Shown: positions 27,001-39,994, counted from the stretch's first letter. The stretch: DNA of 64,000 nucleotides from Melanocharis versteri (GCA_013397845.1 VZTG01010316.1:256731-320730); one strand, 5' to 3'. Translations and numbers: made by a program. Notes: generated by a model not told the origin, from the sequence alone.

Positions 27001-30000
27001 ACTTTCTTTTTTGTTTGCTATAAGCACTCTAATCGAAGGGATCTTAGCTCTTAAACATATTTTCAGTTATTACCATATTTTCAGTTATTCTATATGCATA
27101 ATTTTTATGTTATAGGCAGCATTTTCCTTTGTGGTTTTATAGCACAGAACACATCTACAGCTCTTATTGTGTGGTCTGCTCCAGTGCCCTTTTTCCCCCA
27201 ATAATATTTTCTCATTTATACCTACAGATGTTCTCTCAAACATCAAATTTTAATTAACACTATGACTGAGTACGATGGAAATATGTGAAGGCATGAAGGT
27301 ACCTGTGTATGATGAGAAGGGCTTGTGTATCACTCCTATTACTGGTTTACCATTTACAGCCACACACACCATTGTCGTGACATACTGTCGAAGATCCTCT
27401 GTGGGCAAAACAAGAAAGTGAGCAAGTTTACAATCAGATGCCAAGAACACAAAAGGAAAACAGACATGAGATTATTCAAATTGTTCTCTGAAGATTAGTT
27501 TACATTCTGCCTCTTGCAGTTATGTAACTTTGATGTATCTTCAAATAACCTTTCAGTTTTTGAAAGACTTTAAAGAATTTTCAGCTTTTCAGCAAATTTT
27601 CCTGTTCAGTAGGTGTAACCTACCCTCCTACCAGATCTAATGCTAACAGCTGTGTCTTATGCAACATGTGTTTTCATGGAAATCTGTGCCCCTGCATTCT
27701 CCCTTCTCTGCCTCACCTCCTATCCTCTATTGGTGCAAAAATGGTAATTCAAAAACCAAAGAACATTGACTGAAAAGGGTAATTGTATCAATGAAATAGT
27801 CACAAAAAAAAATATCCCATTTTTCTAGTTGTTCCTTAGTACTTATCAGCAAGAATTTTAGTTGGATTGCCTTGAACTGCTCATGTGACATCCTAAAACA
27901 TTTGAAAAGGGGGAAGACTGAATTACACACACTTTTTTGAAAAATGACAACAAAAATTTTCTTTTATCAAGTTAAATAGGATATTTACTTAGCATTCCTT
28001 TTAAATAAACAAAACCAAAAATCTAAGATACTTAGAGTTGCCACAGTAATGACTGAAATAAAGACATGTGTAATTCCAGTACAATCCATAATTGACAGTT
28101 ACCATTTATTATAGCAATTACTTAGTTGCAAGGATACCGAAGTAATTTCAGAGTTGGAATACATAAAAGTAAATGTTGTAATTTGAGAACTACAGAGATT
28201 TCATTATGCAATTTGTTCAATTAAATCACGCTAGCTTTGATGTAAGACACTTTAACAAGAGATGCCCTTTTAAATACTTACTATTTTGTCTCCAGTGTAA
28301 AAGGCAAACATCAGAATTACACACGATTTGTCAACAAGAATCAGCTACCTGTGTATTCTTGTGTAGCATCTAACGGATCGATCCAGACAGTGACACTTTC
28401 TGCTGGCACCTCTTTAGGCTGTATTTTTTGCTTTATGTCTTCAGGAATACTGCGATCCCAGGAGACTGTCTCGTGATCAGCTGTGTCAACACGCTCCTCA
28501 GAATTTATCTGTAGTGAGACAACAAAAGTAGTTTGTTTGTATGTTTCATTAGCATATCAGATACAGTAACTGCGGCACTTGGGAAAATTACAGGTTTGCT
28601 CACATTTTCTCTTCCTTCCTTCACCTCAAATGCAGCAATTAGTCCTTTTTTTCAGCAACTCACAGGCTATTATAGTCATGTGACAAGCAATGCAAAATCA
28701 CAATCCAGAATTTTCCTGTGAAACACACGACAGCTGGACACTGTTGCTTTGGCTGCAGCTCTCCCTGCTGAACATTTCTACAGTATGAATCGCATTTTTT
28801 AAAATCAATATTTAAATGAAGTCGCTTCAAATACTACAGGCAGAACATTTGACTCTGGAGAATGATACAGTACACAGATGGTAGGGGGTCTAATATTCAA
28901 TTTCTACAGACCAGTAGAAGCACATGGAAATGTACAGATATACTATCACCAGATATTGTGCAGACTGTGTATGACTTGGACAAGAAGAAATCTTAGGGTA
29001 TATATAGAGTTACAACTAGAAATTAAAGCAGCTCAATTGAATTAACAACTACACAACTGCCAGACAAATTTATTTCACAAACAAGTAAGTAACAACCCAT
29101 GCCCATTTTTAGGGTAGGTTGGGGTAAGGTCCTAAGATGGCCCATGAAGAACATTAACAAACAGCAGCCAAAAGCCACATTTAAGACTATTGCCACCTGC
29201 TGCCCAGCTAAATGAACTTTACTCCACACCAGAGGGCATTTCAGTACATCAAGCAGAGTTTGGCCCAGTAGTGGAGCACACAGCACCAATCTGTTGAATG
29301 GAGTAACAAAAAGAAAAAGGAAGCAAAACTGCAGCAACTCCAGCCATACATCATAGCTGTCTTCTCACGTAAAACCAGTATTTGAAGCATTATATGCCAA
29401 ACATGGAGCTCTTGAAGTTGCCGTGACATTTACAAATTAAACATCTGTCACTGTACAATAAACCTGATGATTGCATTTTCCCCTAGGGAAAACAGTCCTG
29501 CAAAGTCAAAATGAGTAGTTCCACAGACTTGGCAGTCTAAACACAGCCCCTGGGCAGTCTAAGTTCCACTACAGCACATGACATACCATCATAAAAAAAA
29601 CATTTCCGCAAAAGAAGAAAGGGGCCTCCAAAAAGTTAAAGGGCTGGAACCAACGCTCAAAAGGAAGAGTATCTTGTTAAACCTGTTGTTACAGTACACT
29701 AGAATTTAAAGTCTGAAACTATCTGAAAGGCACTGTTTTCAGAGAAAGACCACCTACTAGTTCAGATTTTGTAGCAGAGGCCATGACACTGCAGCTTTTA
29801 TAATGCTTGTGAGTAGTCTCTCTCAACAGACATGATTACTCTACAAAAAAAACAAAAAACAAACTGGGGAAGAGTGGTAAAGTTGCATAGCCATCTGGAG
29901 AAAGTAAAAAAAAAAACCCAAAAAACCAAAACCCCAAGCAGGTCACTTGTTCTTCCATTCATACGACCATTTACCCTGTAGCTTTGGCTGAATACTTGCC

Positions 30001-33000
30001 TGACAGGGGCTCACCAACCCTTAAAACTTCTTTTATTCCTCCTTTTTTCTTTTTTTTCTAATGCAGGAAAATATACCTGGAAAACATGTCTGTGTTAATT
30101 CCATGTTCCTATTTGTCATTCTCATTTGCTGGCAGCCTCCAGAGGCCACGACCTTATACTTCAAACTTTTCTCAAGCGATATGGATATGTAGCTCACTGC
30201 AAGCCCAAATCCTCACTCATAAATTAGGAGTAGCTATTGTAGAAAGACAATCACAAGGCCAAATGTTTCAGACACTAGACCTTATTTCAGCAAGACGCTC
30301 TGGGGTTAATTGCCTAACAGCTGTAAGGTGTAAAAGCCCATCTGGGGAAGTTCTGGAAGCTGAGCACTGACATGAAGTTTAACTGCATTTTGGCAATCTT
30401 CTCCAGTTATGCTTGAAGCAAAAGCCCTCCTCACAAAGAAGTGCATCAAATACAGAGGTTTAATAAAATATATGTTAATCAGTGTATGGAATACTGCTGG
30501 AAAGTAAAAAAAACAAAACCCAAAACCATTATTTCACAAACAAGGCAGTCTGGCTGCATCTCACCAGTACAGGGCTTCCTCAAAACCAGCCTGTAAGGTG
30601 CAGGAATTCCGTAACAAATGAGGGATGCGGCTCATGGGAGCCAGCAACAGAGGTCCAACAGCAATACCAGGATCAGTCCATGGTGTGCCTTCCAAAACAC
30701 CCAGGTGTTTCCAGCCTTTGGAAACCTCTGCACAGAGAACCCTCCCCTCCAGCACACTGGTGACTGGAACACAGACCTGCTCAGGAACACAGGAAGCAAC
30801 TCCAGCGTACTACGAACTTGTCTGGATAAATGCAGTGCTCTGAACAAACAGCCAATGGTCCTGACCACTTAAAGACTCCAGGGAACCTCACAGTGGCTCT
30901 TTGTCCTGTGCCCGTTTAGTCCCTACCAGCACTTCATGCTGTCTTTGTGGCAGCTCGTCACCCAAACAGCCTACTTGAATACTAGCTAGCTGTCCCTGGC
31001 ATGGCGCACAACTTCAGGCTTTTTCCTGGTCTGAAAGAGCGGAACACAACTGTAGTTTTGCCTTTGAATTCATCCACTGAAGGTAAATCAAAGTGAAAAA
31101 ATATATGTAAATAACCCCCCTGCCCCCAAATAGAAGCTTCTGTTCAAATACTTAGATTGTTTTTTAAAACCAGACATCAGTACATGAAAATGCAATGCTT
31201 TTCTTAGAAGGTGTTCGGTGGCATGTGGATTTTTTTTAAATTTAGTACTCCCTCGCCTTCCCCCCATAGTTCTCCAGCTCGATACTCATTTCATATTTTA
31301 ATATGCAAATAATCCAGTATCTTGAAAAACATGAGACAGCACAGCACTTTATTCCTGAGAGCATCAATATGCCCCTCTGATAATTACATCCTTACAATAG
31401 TATGATCAAATGGACCCTCAGCAAGTCTGCAGATGACATGAAGCCAAGCAGTGCACTTCACACAAAGCAGTGCACTTGACACAAGGCAGCGCACTTGACA
31501 CAACAGAAGGAGGGGACACCATCCTGAGGGACCTGGACAAACTTGACAAGTTGGCTCACGAGAACCTCATGAAGTTCAACGAGTCCAAGTGCAAGATACT
31601 GCACCTGGTTTGGGGCAATCCCAGGCATGAGTATAGACTGGGGGAACTCACTAAGAGCAGCATAACGCAGACGGACTTGGGGTTTGTCAGAGATGCTCAC
31701 AGCCCAGATAGCCACCCCCTGGGATGCATCAAAAAAGCGGCATGGCCAGCAGGTGGAGGAAAGCGATTCTCCTCCTCTCCTCTGCCCTGGTGAGACCCCA
31801 CCTGGAGTGCTGCAACCATGTATGGAGTCCTCAGCACGACAATGATGTGGACCGGTTAGAGTGGGTCCAGAGAAGGGCCATAGAGATGATGAGAAGGATG
31901 AACACCTCTCCTATGAAGACAGGCTGAGAGCTGGGTTTATTCAGCCCAGAAAAGAGAAGGCTCCTGGGAGACCTTAAGGCAGCCTTCCAGTGCTTAAAGA
32001 GTTCCTATAAAAAAGAGGGAGAATGACTTTTTACATGGGCAGATAGGGATATGACACCGATATCGATACAAGGGGGAACGGTTTTAAACTAAAAGAGGAG
32101 AGATTTGGCTTAGATTTTAGGAAGAAATTCTTTACTGTGAGGATGGTGAGGCAGTGGAGCATGTTGCCTACAGAAGTTATGGATGCCTCATGCCCCAAAG
32201 TGTTCAAGACCAGACTGGATGGGGCTTTGAGCAACTTGGTCTAGTGGAAGGCATTCCTGTCTGTCATTGGTTGGCCATAAATAGGCCACGGCACGGCAGT
32301 TGGAACAAGACGATCTTTAACGTCCCTTCCAACACCAGTCATTTTATGACTCTACGATACCCACAACTACCCATCTTGGAAGGTGTGCTGACCTATGAGG
32401 TGGCTGCATGGGACTGCACTTGATTTGTTCTTATTTGACTGTGCTTGAGAGATGTCCCAGCTCAGGCGAGAGCGGTTCAACCAGCAGTCTTTGGGATTTC
32501 GCCCACTTAGAGATCCCTACAACCACTGCTGCTGCACTGCACCAAAGAGCAACCCTATACTCACTGCACTACAAGTCAGACTGTTTTACCTCCATTGGCT
32601 CTGCTGCTCTGTTTTTCTCCTCAAATGTATCAGAAGTGAAAGCTGTCTCAGCTTCTCACAGCATCTGTACATACACAAATCGTGTGAAGGAATCAGATGC
32701 CAAAACCTCTGAATGTAAACACCTACGTGACAAGTCAGGACATATAAATATGCTCAACAGGAGAGCACTCTCCAGGAGAGCAAAAAGCACTCAAAGCACC
32801 ATATTTCCAGTATCTGAGGAAAATATCTAACCTACCCTGGTTACAAAACAATGCTCCAGAATCTGTTACAAAGGGAGGGGTGTGCATTCACACCAAGACC
32901 TAGCTCACCTGCACCCAGGACCATTCACGATCTCTCCCTTCCAACTTTCGAATTTGGGGATGGTGAGTAGCAGTTTTCACTGAATGAAAGCTGCTTCTTG

Positions 33001-36000
33001 AAAGCTTAGGTTACTTAACTCCGAAAAGAATGCAAACTGGGAAATCAAAGTACCACTTCTTTTCGTAAATTTAAAATGCCTTTAAGATTTAAAAAATTTG
33101 AATAGTAGCCTTATCAGCATAGTAAAAAAACCCCAGATTTTATTCAATACACTGACAATTTTAAAGCCAGCCGCTTGCTTTTGAAAAGGTTCTTTCCTCC
33201 TTAGATTACCACAACACATTATAAAGGAAAAATAAGCTTTTACAGGTGATCTTCATGCCTTTCAAAAATGTTCCTCTTGCCAAGGTTCAATTTACAAAGA
33301 GTTTTAGCAAGGCAGATCTTGTTAGGAAAGGAGAGAAGACCTTGCTGAATCACATGGTTTTCTAAAAAAAAAAAAAAGCTCATTAAAAGGTAATTAAGTT
33401 TAATTAAAATTCTAACTTTTAATTAAGCTTAAAACTGTAAAATATATTTGCCTATCAATGTGTAAGGTATAAAATCATAAAAATGTATAAAGTAATAAGA
33501 GGTATAAAACCCACTGGTCTCATCCTGCCATTCATTTGATCAGAAAACAACAAGTATTTCTATAATTATACCACGACACCGAAAAAGGACACATGCCTTT
33601 TCCAAGACACCTAAATCCAGACAGACAGAGGTTTTCCTCTACCATCAACTACATCTTTCTTTATTTTAGCAACAAGAAGCCACTTAATGCAGGAACAAGA
33701 TGACAGAATATGCAAAGAAGAATCTGGACAAGCCTAAATGTCAAGAAGCTCAATTAGTGCTTATCAAAACTCATTAGGTGACTTTGGCCATTAAGCCAGC
33801 TGGAAGCAGACTGAAACAAACAGGATTTAATAAATGATAAAGACATATCCAATGACAACTCTGCTCCTATGGACTTTCAATGAAGAGAGGTTGGTGAAAA
33901 CAAAGAAAGTGGAATTGAAGGAATCAGCATGGATCACAGCATTCACTGTTTCCACCAGTAATCTGCAGAAACAACCAGAATTTTAGACCAGGAAAATAAA
34001 GTCACTTGCTCATTAGCCCACACAAGTGGTTTCAGTAGATGGCAAAATTCTCCATTACAGTTCTACACAGACCCAAGTCTAGCAAAGAGAAAGGGATTAC
34101 TTGCTTGTCACAAGAGTTGCAACACTTCTTTTCATTTTAAGAAAACACCCAAATAAGGACAGATTAGAAATCTACCAATAAAATAGATAATACCCAGAAA
34201 ACTTCCACTGTTTGTGAGTGGCTACACTAAGATATTCAACTCTCCAGATGCTCAGCTGATAGATTAAACACCCCCAGTGTACAAACAAGCCAAATTAACT
34301 ACTTGTAATTACATCTGAAAAGATAATCACAGAACCCATTAGCATAAAGTTACAGTCTTTAACTTCATTTTTATGTAGAGAGAGTGGGCATAAATCATCT
34401 GGCATCATTTGGAACCCGTGTTAGGAGATGCGTCTCCAGACAACACCTATTACTGAGATTTCAGATTAACATTCACACTTCTTGTTTTACTCAGAAACCC
34501 ATTGGCAGTTGCAAAGATCATCTGGGTCAAAAGAACATTAATTTTATTAAAAGCCCTAAGATCTGAGGAGGCCATTCTCACAACATGAAAAGATAAATTA
34601 CTGAACTGATTCGCTAAAGTGCAATACTTCTTAAGTTTAAGTAGTATTTTGTTTTTTAAACCTACTTCTTTAACATATCTATCTTTCACACAGAATCAGT
34701 ATCAGTTGCAGAGCTTGCCATCTCAGATGAAATTCCAGTTTTTTAGGTATGGTAGTTGGCACTGTGGTCAGAAGCCTGTAAACAGTGAGTTTAAACCTAG
34801 ACAGTACTTCAGACAGCCTGATAAAAAAGGAATGCTTGGAGTCATTAATCTTCAAAAGTCAGATTAATTTAGAAGAAAATCAAAGTAAAAATGCCATGTT
34901 CTTAAATTTTCATTTCAAACGCTGATTCCAGCATTATCATGCGTAAGCTTGAAATGCGGTATTTATCATCAGTCTTAACTGGAAAAGAGACAGAAGAACA
35001 TTTGGAGTCAGAACAGTGGCAAGACTCATAAAATGATGTTCAAAGAGAAAGACTGGGACAGAAGAAGATGATTTCCACTACAGTCACAATAAAAAAAAGA
35101 AAAGGGAGCAGACAAGATGAAACTCTATTCAGTGTTTACACTAGAAAACAAGACATATAGCTGGCGCAACTCTAGAACAGAAATAAGCCAAAACAGCTCA
35201 ACATGAGAACAGGGGGCAGAATACAATCTGACCAGTAAGACTGAAGTTTGTGTCTTGTGAAAATAACTCTAGTATAGCACAGCATCAAACAGCAGAATTG
35301 TGTGGATCACTTTAAAATTGGCTTTTTCAGTCAGAGGACAAGAGGTAATGTGGTCAAAGTGCAAGTTTAAAGAACACTCTGTCAATCATTCCAGCCTTTG
35401 TGACGAAGCAGGGCTGCTCCTTTAGATGTGCTGGAGATGGGCTGTGATGGGAAGTAAACCAGGGTATTCCTAAAAAAGCTTTCTTTTAAATAACTTTTAT
35501 TTTAAATTTTTACTTGGAATACATTCAGTTATCAAGATCCTGACACTGATCTCTTGACAGGCCACATTAAAAGAGTAAGACCCTAAGGCATGATGCTGGG
35601 AGGGATCTTTTAGCAGGTAATGCTGCTGAAACCCTGCTATCATGAGATAATTTCTTCTAAGCAGAACATACCAGTGTTTCTAGCTAGTCTATCACTAAAT
35701 TTGGATAGAATGCCTCCCCAGACCACATGCTTCTCAGCAGCAGGGCTGGGTCAAGCATCACCTTAATCTCCTCACCTAATTCCCACCCCAGTCCTTATCA
35801 CACCACCACTGTGCCAGCACAAGGAATAAATAGGGCAGCATGGAGAACCAACCAGGAAATAAGAGAAGTAACCCAGAAAAGATAAACAAAATAAATAAAA
35901 AATGAAAGAAGCAGAGGGGATGATTACAGCTGGATCAGAGCTTTAACTCCTTCTTACCACGACAAATAAATGAGGAGAACATATTGGTAATGCAGGAGCG

Positions 36001-39000
36001 GTAACACCTCAAGCCTGTAACTGCAGCTGAGAACTCCACCAAGAGAAAGCAATGCATATATTTTAGCATTAAGTATATTTTAAAGTCAACTGTACAAAGA
36101 TGCTTCAAAGGATATACATGCAAATACTCCTTGCTGGATGTTGAATGCAGTCAGACAACACTGGGTAATACCCAAGGCAGCAGTGACTCGCCCCTTTGTC
36201 CCTTATCTTTGTCAGGCCTATTTCTGAGGCATATGAAAACACCACCACTACATCTAAACTAAATCTATACAGTGATAAAACACAACTGAGCTGCACCTCT
36301 TTGGTCTTACCTAACATAGTCTTGAGAAGTCTGAACTGATGCAAATGCATCTATTTATATCAAACAGAGCAGCTGATGTCAGCAGTGGAGTTCCTCTGTA
36401 GAGACAATACCTTTACTCAAGAGAACAAAGGCAAACATTTTCTGTGGGTTTTTTTTCCCCCTCAGGTTTTGAAAGGGCTTTTTTTATAAATCCCAGCTTC
36501 TAGTATTATAAGACTTTTTCCAGATTCATTTCAGCTTCTGCAAGTGAGAAGCCTAAGCCTTCTACCTTCCCTTAATAACCACACTTTAAGAGACTCAGAT
36601 CTGCTTCAGAAAGACGGTTTGTATGCTTTCCCTTTTTATGTCCAGCAGCACAAAACAGGAAATCCAACGCTGCTCACTGACTTAAGTTTATTTCAGTTTA
36701 ATGACTTCTCCCCCTGGTTATTTTGAAACATTGGAAAGCCAAGGTTATTCTTAGAGAATCACAGAGTAAGAGAATGGCTTGGGCTGGAAGGGACCTTCCA
36801 GAACATCTCACTCCAACCCCCCTGCCATGGGTTGGGACACCTTCCACTAAACCACATTGCTCAAGGCCTTATCCTGCCTGGTCTTGAACACTTCTAGGGA
36901 GGGGACACCTACAACTTCTCTGAGCAGCTTGGTCCAGTGCCTCACCACTCCCACAGCAAAGAACTTTGTCCTAATATCCAATCTAAACCTGCACTCTTTC
37001 AGTTGAAAGCCATTCCCCATTGTCCTGTCAATACATGCCCTTGTACAAAGTTCCTCTCCAGCTCTCCTACAGCCCCCTTCAGGTACTGAAAGGCTGCTGT
37101 AATGTCTCGCAGGAGCCTTCTCTTCTCCAGACCGAACAACTCCATTTCCTGTGCTTTACAGGCATATTTTAGCACCTAGCTTTTGTGCTGGTTCATCTTC
37201 TTCCTGGCTGCAGCATTTGGCAACAATTTAAATACTAAAGTACCCCTGTTAAGCTCAGGAACTTCATGATGTGAGAAAATCAGCATTTTGGATAAGCTTA
37301 CTCTTCGAATTATTTCAGTTTTTGTTTGTCAGTTTCTATTAGCATCATCTTCTCTAGCAAGGAGAGAAGAGGAGGTTTATTTGACTTCAGCAGCATCTTT
37401 TATTCTGGAGTGTCACTCTGTACAGGGGGATAAGACTACAGATATTTCTTACATGATGAAATTTTATACCGCCTCAGAAAATCCTCCATAATCCTTATAT
37501 TCACACCAAAACTCAGCAGGTCTGTTCTATGAAAGAGCTGCAGTCTTAGATGGGTTGCTCTGAAGTTGTACTTGCAGGATTAGTAGATTGAGATGATACC
37601 TTGTCTTCACACCTGAGAAGCACACATAGTATGTAGAGAGTAGTAAAAGAAAGCTTTTATTTTAGTTTGGGCAAATGCTTATGAATACATCTTCATCACA
37701 GACTTTAAGAGACAAAATGCCTTATCAGTGTGTATACAGCTTAGTAAGTATTTTTTAAACACCACATGAGGTAAGCTGTTATCATCCCCACCATGTTCTT
37801 AGAATATTAAACATCCCACAGCTGATCTGTCAGACTGAGTAACTCCAGATCACCTGAAAAATTTGTCAAGTACACTTATCCTAGACACCCTCAATGCTCA
37901 AGCTCAGTCAATCTAAGGAGGAGTGGGGAAAAAGAAAAGACATATGCCTGATATTTTCCAGTTCCACAGACCTGTGCACACATTTTCAGTTTTATACTGC
38001 TTTTGAGAACACATCTGCACATTTGAAAGTACCATCTATTCTTAAAGACTAGCAGCACACATCACCTCTAAGAAAAATAAAAGGGAGTACCACAGTTTTT
38101 TAGAAGTACATGTTCAAAATTAACACCCTCTGCCAAGAAGACACAAGTCAGACTGCCACTGCTAAGAACCCCAGGCTCCAGAGCAGAGTTTACACGTGAC
38201 CACAGAACAGGCAAAAACAGTTTAATGTACTCTTCAAGGCCAGACAGAACCCCTAGCCTTCTCTAGAAGCACAGGCAACTCTTACATCTAGATTACTGAA
38301 GTCCCTCCATCTGTAAAAGGGGAGAAAGCATAGAGGTTTCAAGCTAGCTAAGCTGTAAAGCCAAGCTCCATGAGGACACTGAATAATGTAAGAGAACAGG
38401 GGTCAATACTTTCATTTAACACTGGGCCTGTGAAGGTGGCTTGTCACCGACAGACAGTCTAGGAAATCTTCGGAATAGAACCTGCATAATCTTTCTGTAG
38501 AGGAAGATTAGTCACATGTCAAGTGTATTTCAAACATTGAAGAATCTGTTGTTTCCTCTAGATTTCATATGCAGCAAGTTCTTTACAACACTCTAAAACC
38601 CCACCAAAACAAACAAACAAGCAAAAAAACCCAAAAAAGCCAACAAACAAAAAACTACACATTATCCTGTGGAACTTTCAAAACAGCTACTGAAAATTGA
38701 ACAGTAACTCAACAACCAAAAACCAGACTTAGCTACTTTTTCTCTCAACCCATCCAGCAGAAGCATGCGATCGCCACCGCTGAGATCCGAATTCACGGCT
38801 TTCTACCCATTTCAAATGACTGTGAAAAGCTAAGGAACCTAACGTCAAGAGACAGAAGTTCTCATTTATTGAAGTGAAAGCAGAAACAATGCCAACAAAA
38901 CCCAAAAAGCCTCAAAGTATAGTTCAAAGATTAGGGTGCGACCTTAAGAGTTAGATCCAGACTTCAGAAGGGAGTGCAGGGAGGGGTGTACACCTCTGAA

Positions 39001-39994
39001 AGCAAAGTAAACTCATTTTGCTCAGGTAGGCAGTGATCCACAGTATTGACACAGCTGTGCTAATCTGCTGTCCCACAGCCACGAGCGCTAAACACTCGGT
39101 TATTGCAGCGCTGTGTTCCTAAGCCTCAAATTCTCAGCCGCTGCTCCCCGCTCCTGGCTCTCCCCATAACGGACGGCAGGAAGGATAACCACGGAAACAA
39201 CGGCATTCCTAATCTCTGCATCCTAACCGTACGCGGAATTCGCGCTGTGCAATTACTCGTGTCCTTAACCACACAGCACACGATCCTCAATAGCGAGACT
39301 CGGTGTTTCCCCCACCCGTCCATGCCCGTATTGCCTGATACTGTTTCACCTCGCGTGGCTTCGCTTGCAACACGCTCCAACTCCTTCCCCCGCAAGCCAG
39401 CACCCACGCAACAAGCAGGAGGTAGGTGGCACTGCCACAGATTCCGCGGGAGGGGAAGGAAAAGCGCAAACGAGGGCAGCGCTTCCCGCCAGCGGCTGCA
39501 GAGCGGAGAGGCGCCGGTGAGGAGCAGCCCAGCGCCGGGGCTCCTCACCGGGGTCCCAGCGCCGGGCCCGCGGAGCCCCCGCGCCTCGGAGGGCGCCGGG
39601 CACGCACCTGCACGGCGGGGAAGGCGCCCTTCAGCAGGTAGAACATCCTGCGGTTGGACAGGAGGTCGCCGGTGGTCAGCTGCTCCTCGGCCCCCTCCCG
39701 CGTCTTCCCCTTCGCCTTGGCGTTGAGGACGTTCCCCTCTCGGACCCGCTTCACCTCCTCCCCGCCCCTGACGGCGGCCAGCACGGACACGGCCAGCAGC
39801 TCCCGCAGGTCCACGGCGCCGCCGGGCGCGGAGCCGTGCGGCGTCTCGGGCCCGCCGGCCGCCGGCTCGCCCAGCATGAAGAAGGCGAAGCGGCCGGCCA
39901 GGAAGCCGGAGTAGAGGTGGTAGAGGACGCCCAGCCCCAGCAGGCAGAACACGGCCATGCCGAGCGGCGAGAGGCGGATGCCCATGGGGGCCAT
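23810..39994 (-). CDS. BPNT2: BPNT2 (IMPAD1/gPAPP), Golgi 3'-phosphoadenosine 5'-phosphate phosphatase, five coding exons
   Basis: This gene encodes the Golgi-lumen enzyme that hydrolyses PAP, the by-product of sulfotransferases, to AMP and phosphate; known family work links it to glycosaminoglycan sulfation and skeletal development. Joining 39994-39608, 28508-28349, 27398-27303, 25436-25275 and 24081-23810 gives 1077 nt, 358 residues plus TAA, against 359 in human from memory. All introns are GT-AG and phases match. Residues about 13-33 form a single N-terminal membrane segment (type II topology). The metal-binding motif WIDPLDAT has Asp173 and Asp176; the second signature WDICAGNA has Asp299; Glu133/134 precede them. 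Asn258-Lys-Thr is a possible N-glycosylation site at the place I recall for the human one. The start at 39994 is chosen by homology (MAPMGIRL) and has a G at -3 and +4. No frameshift or missing key residue is seen. Confidence 0.97.
24667..24720. repeat. Small direct repeat, period 27, in BPNT2 intron 4
   Basis: The 16-mer CATTTACATTCTGTCA occurs twice, starting at 24667 and 24694, so two 27-bp units stand in tandem. It is intronic and probably neutral. Confidence 0.7.
25275..25436 (-). CDS. BPNT2: BPNT2 coding exon 4 (residues 215-268 plus 1 nt)
   Basis: The acceptor AG is at 25438-25437 and the donor GT at 25274-25273. The 162-nt exon encodes AWAMVDGGSNVKARSSYNEK, followed by the SRSH segment and IIPAGGAG near the nucleotide-binding side. 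Asn258-Lys-Thr here is a potential N-glycosylation sequon facing the Golgi lumen. The last codon is split with exon 5 (Gly269). Confidence 0.97.
27303..27398 (-). CDS. BPNT2: BPNT2 coding exon 3 (residues 183-214 plus 1 nt)
   Basis: The acceptor AG is at 27400-27399 and the donor GT at 27302-27301. This 96-nt exon encodes the stretch from EDLRQYVTTMV through VIHKPFSSYT, a core beta-sheet part of the phosphatase fold that is close to the human sequence I remember. It begins and ends in phase 1. Confidence 0.97.
28349..28508 (-). CDS. BPNT2: BPNT2 coding exon 2 (residues 130-182 plus 1 nt)
   Basis: The acceptor AG is at 28510-28509 and the donor GT at 28348-28347. The 160-nt exon carries the INSEE segment and the hallmark WIDPLDATQEYT of the lithium-sensitive phosphatase superfamily, which coordinates the catalytic metals through Asp173 and Asp176. 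It ends with one base of the next codon (phase 1), which is completed by exon 3 to give Glu183. Confidence 0.97.
29844..29937. repeat. A-rich CAAA/CCCAAA low-complexity tracts in BPNT2 intron 1
   Basis: Two short A-rich tracts separated by unique sequence. They may be poly(A)-like remnants, but no element is recognisable next to them. Confidence 0.65.
31407..32359 (+). mobile_element. CR1 LINE, 5'-truncated, ORF2 3' part plus 3' UTR
   Basis: The element starts within the reverse transcriptase domain: the frame reads WTLSKSADDMK, the (F/Y)ADD catalytic region, followed by degenerate matches to the CR1 segments NLMKFNESKCKILHL, RPHLECCNHVWSPQ and VQRRAIEMM. The downstream part corresponds to the CR1 3' UTR and ends in a tail of the ATTCTATG type (ATTTTATGACTCTACGA). 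The reading frame is broken in several places. It lies antisense within BPNT2 intron 1. A 19-bp triplication sits immediately after the ADD motif. Confidence 0.93.
31448..31504. repeat. 19-bp tandem repeat, three copies, inside a CR1 fragment
   Basis: Three consecutive 19-bp units (31448-31466, 31467-31485, 31486-31504) share the core GCAGTGCACTT(C/G)ACACAA with one or two substitutions each. They interrupt the CR1 reverse transcriptase coding frame just after the ADD motif. The expansion happened within this copy or its source element. Confidence 0.88.
36753..37150 (-). mobile_element. CR1 LINE 3' fragment
   Basis: On the plus strand the element opens with the complement of the CR1 tail (GAATCACAGAG...), then the conserved GGCTGGAAGGGACCTTCCAG block. 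It runs through the CR1 3' UTR into the end of ORF2 (minus-strand frame resembling LFGLEKRRLLRDITAAFQYL). It is truncated at the 5' end near 37150. It is in the sense direction of BPNT2 within intron 1. Confidence 0.92.
38596..38656. repeat. A-rich (CAAA)n low-complexity tract in BPNT2 intron 1
   Basis: Runs of CAAACAAACAAG and AAAAAACCC. Simple sequence. Confidence 0.7.
39608..39994 (-). CDS. BPNT2: BPNT2 coding exon 1 (residues 1-129)
   Basis: This exon holds the start codon, the short cytosolic tail, the transmembrane anchor (about residues 13-33), a Gly/Pro/Ala-rich linker, and the first part of the phosphatase fold, ending FPAVQ. The donor GT is at 39607-39606, directly after a CAG codon, so the exon ends in phase 0. 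It is very GC-rich, unlike the other exons, because it sits in the CpG island. An in-frame open stretch continues upstream through the single N at 40029, but homology supports the internal ATG rather than the upstream one at 40075. Confidence 0.96.

Larger units (their letters stand above)
24082..28348 (-). other. BPNT2: BPNT2 introns 2-4 (between exons 2 and 5)
   Basis: Intron 2 is 27399-28348, intron 3 is 25437-27302 and intron 4 is 24082-25274, separated by exons 3 and 4. They are AT-rich. Apart from a small direct repeat in intron 4 and a doubtful CR1-like tail near 26250, I recognise nothing in them. Confidence 0.9.
28509..39607 (-). other. BPNT2: BPNT2 intron 1 (about 11.1 kb)
   Basis: This is the only long intron of the gene. 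It carries a 0.95-kb CR1 fragment antisense to the gene at 31.4-32.36 kb, a 0.4-kb sense CR1 fragment at 36.75-37.15 kb, and A-rich CAAA-type low-complexity tracts at 29.84-29.94 and 38.60-38.66 kb. I see no internal exon, RNA gene or other ORF that can be supported in the rest. Confidence 0.9.

Noticed and set aside
39103..39726. 207-codon plus-strand open frame opposite BPNT2 exon 1
   Set aside because: GC-rich antisense shadow with low-complexity Pro/Arg/Ala composition and no recognisable domain.
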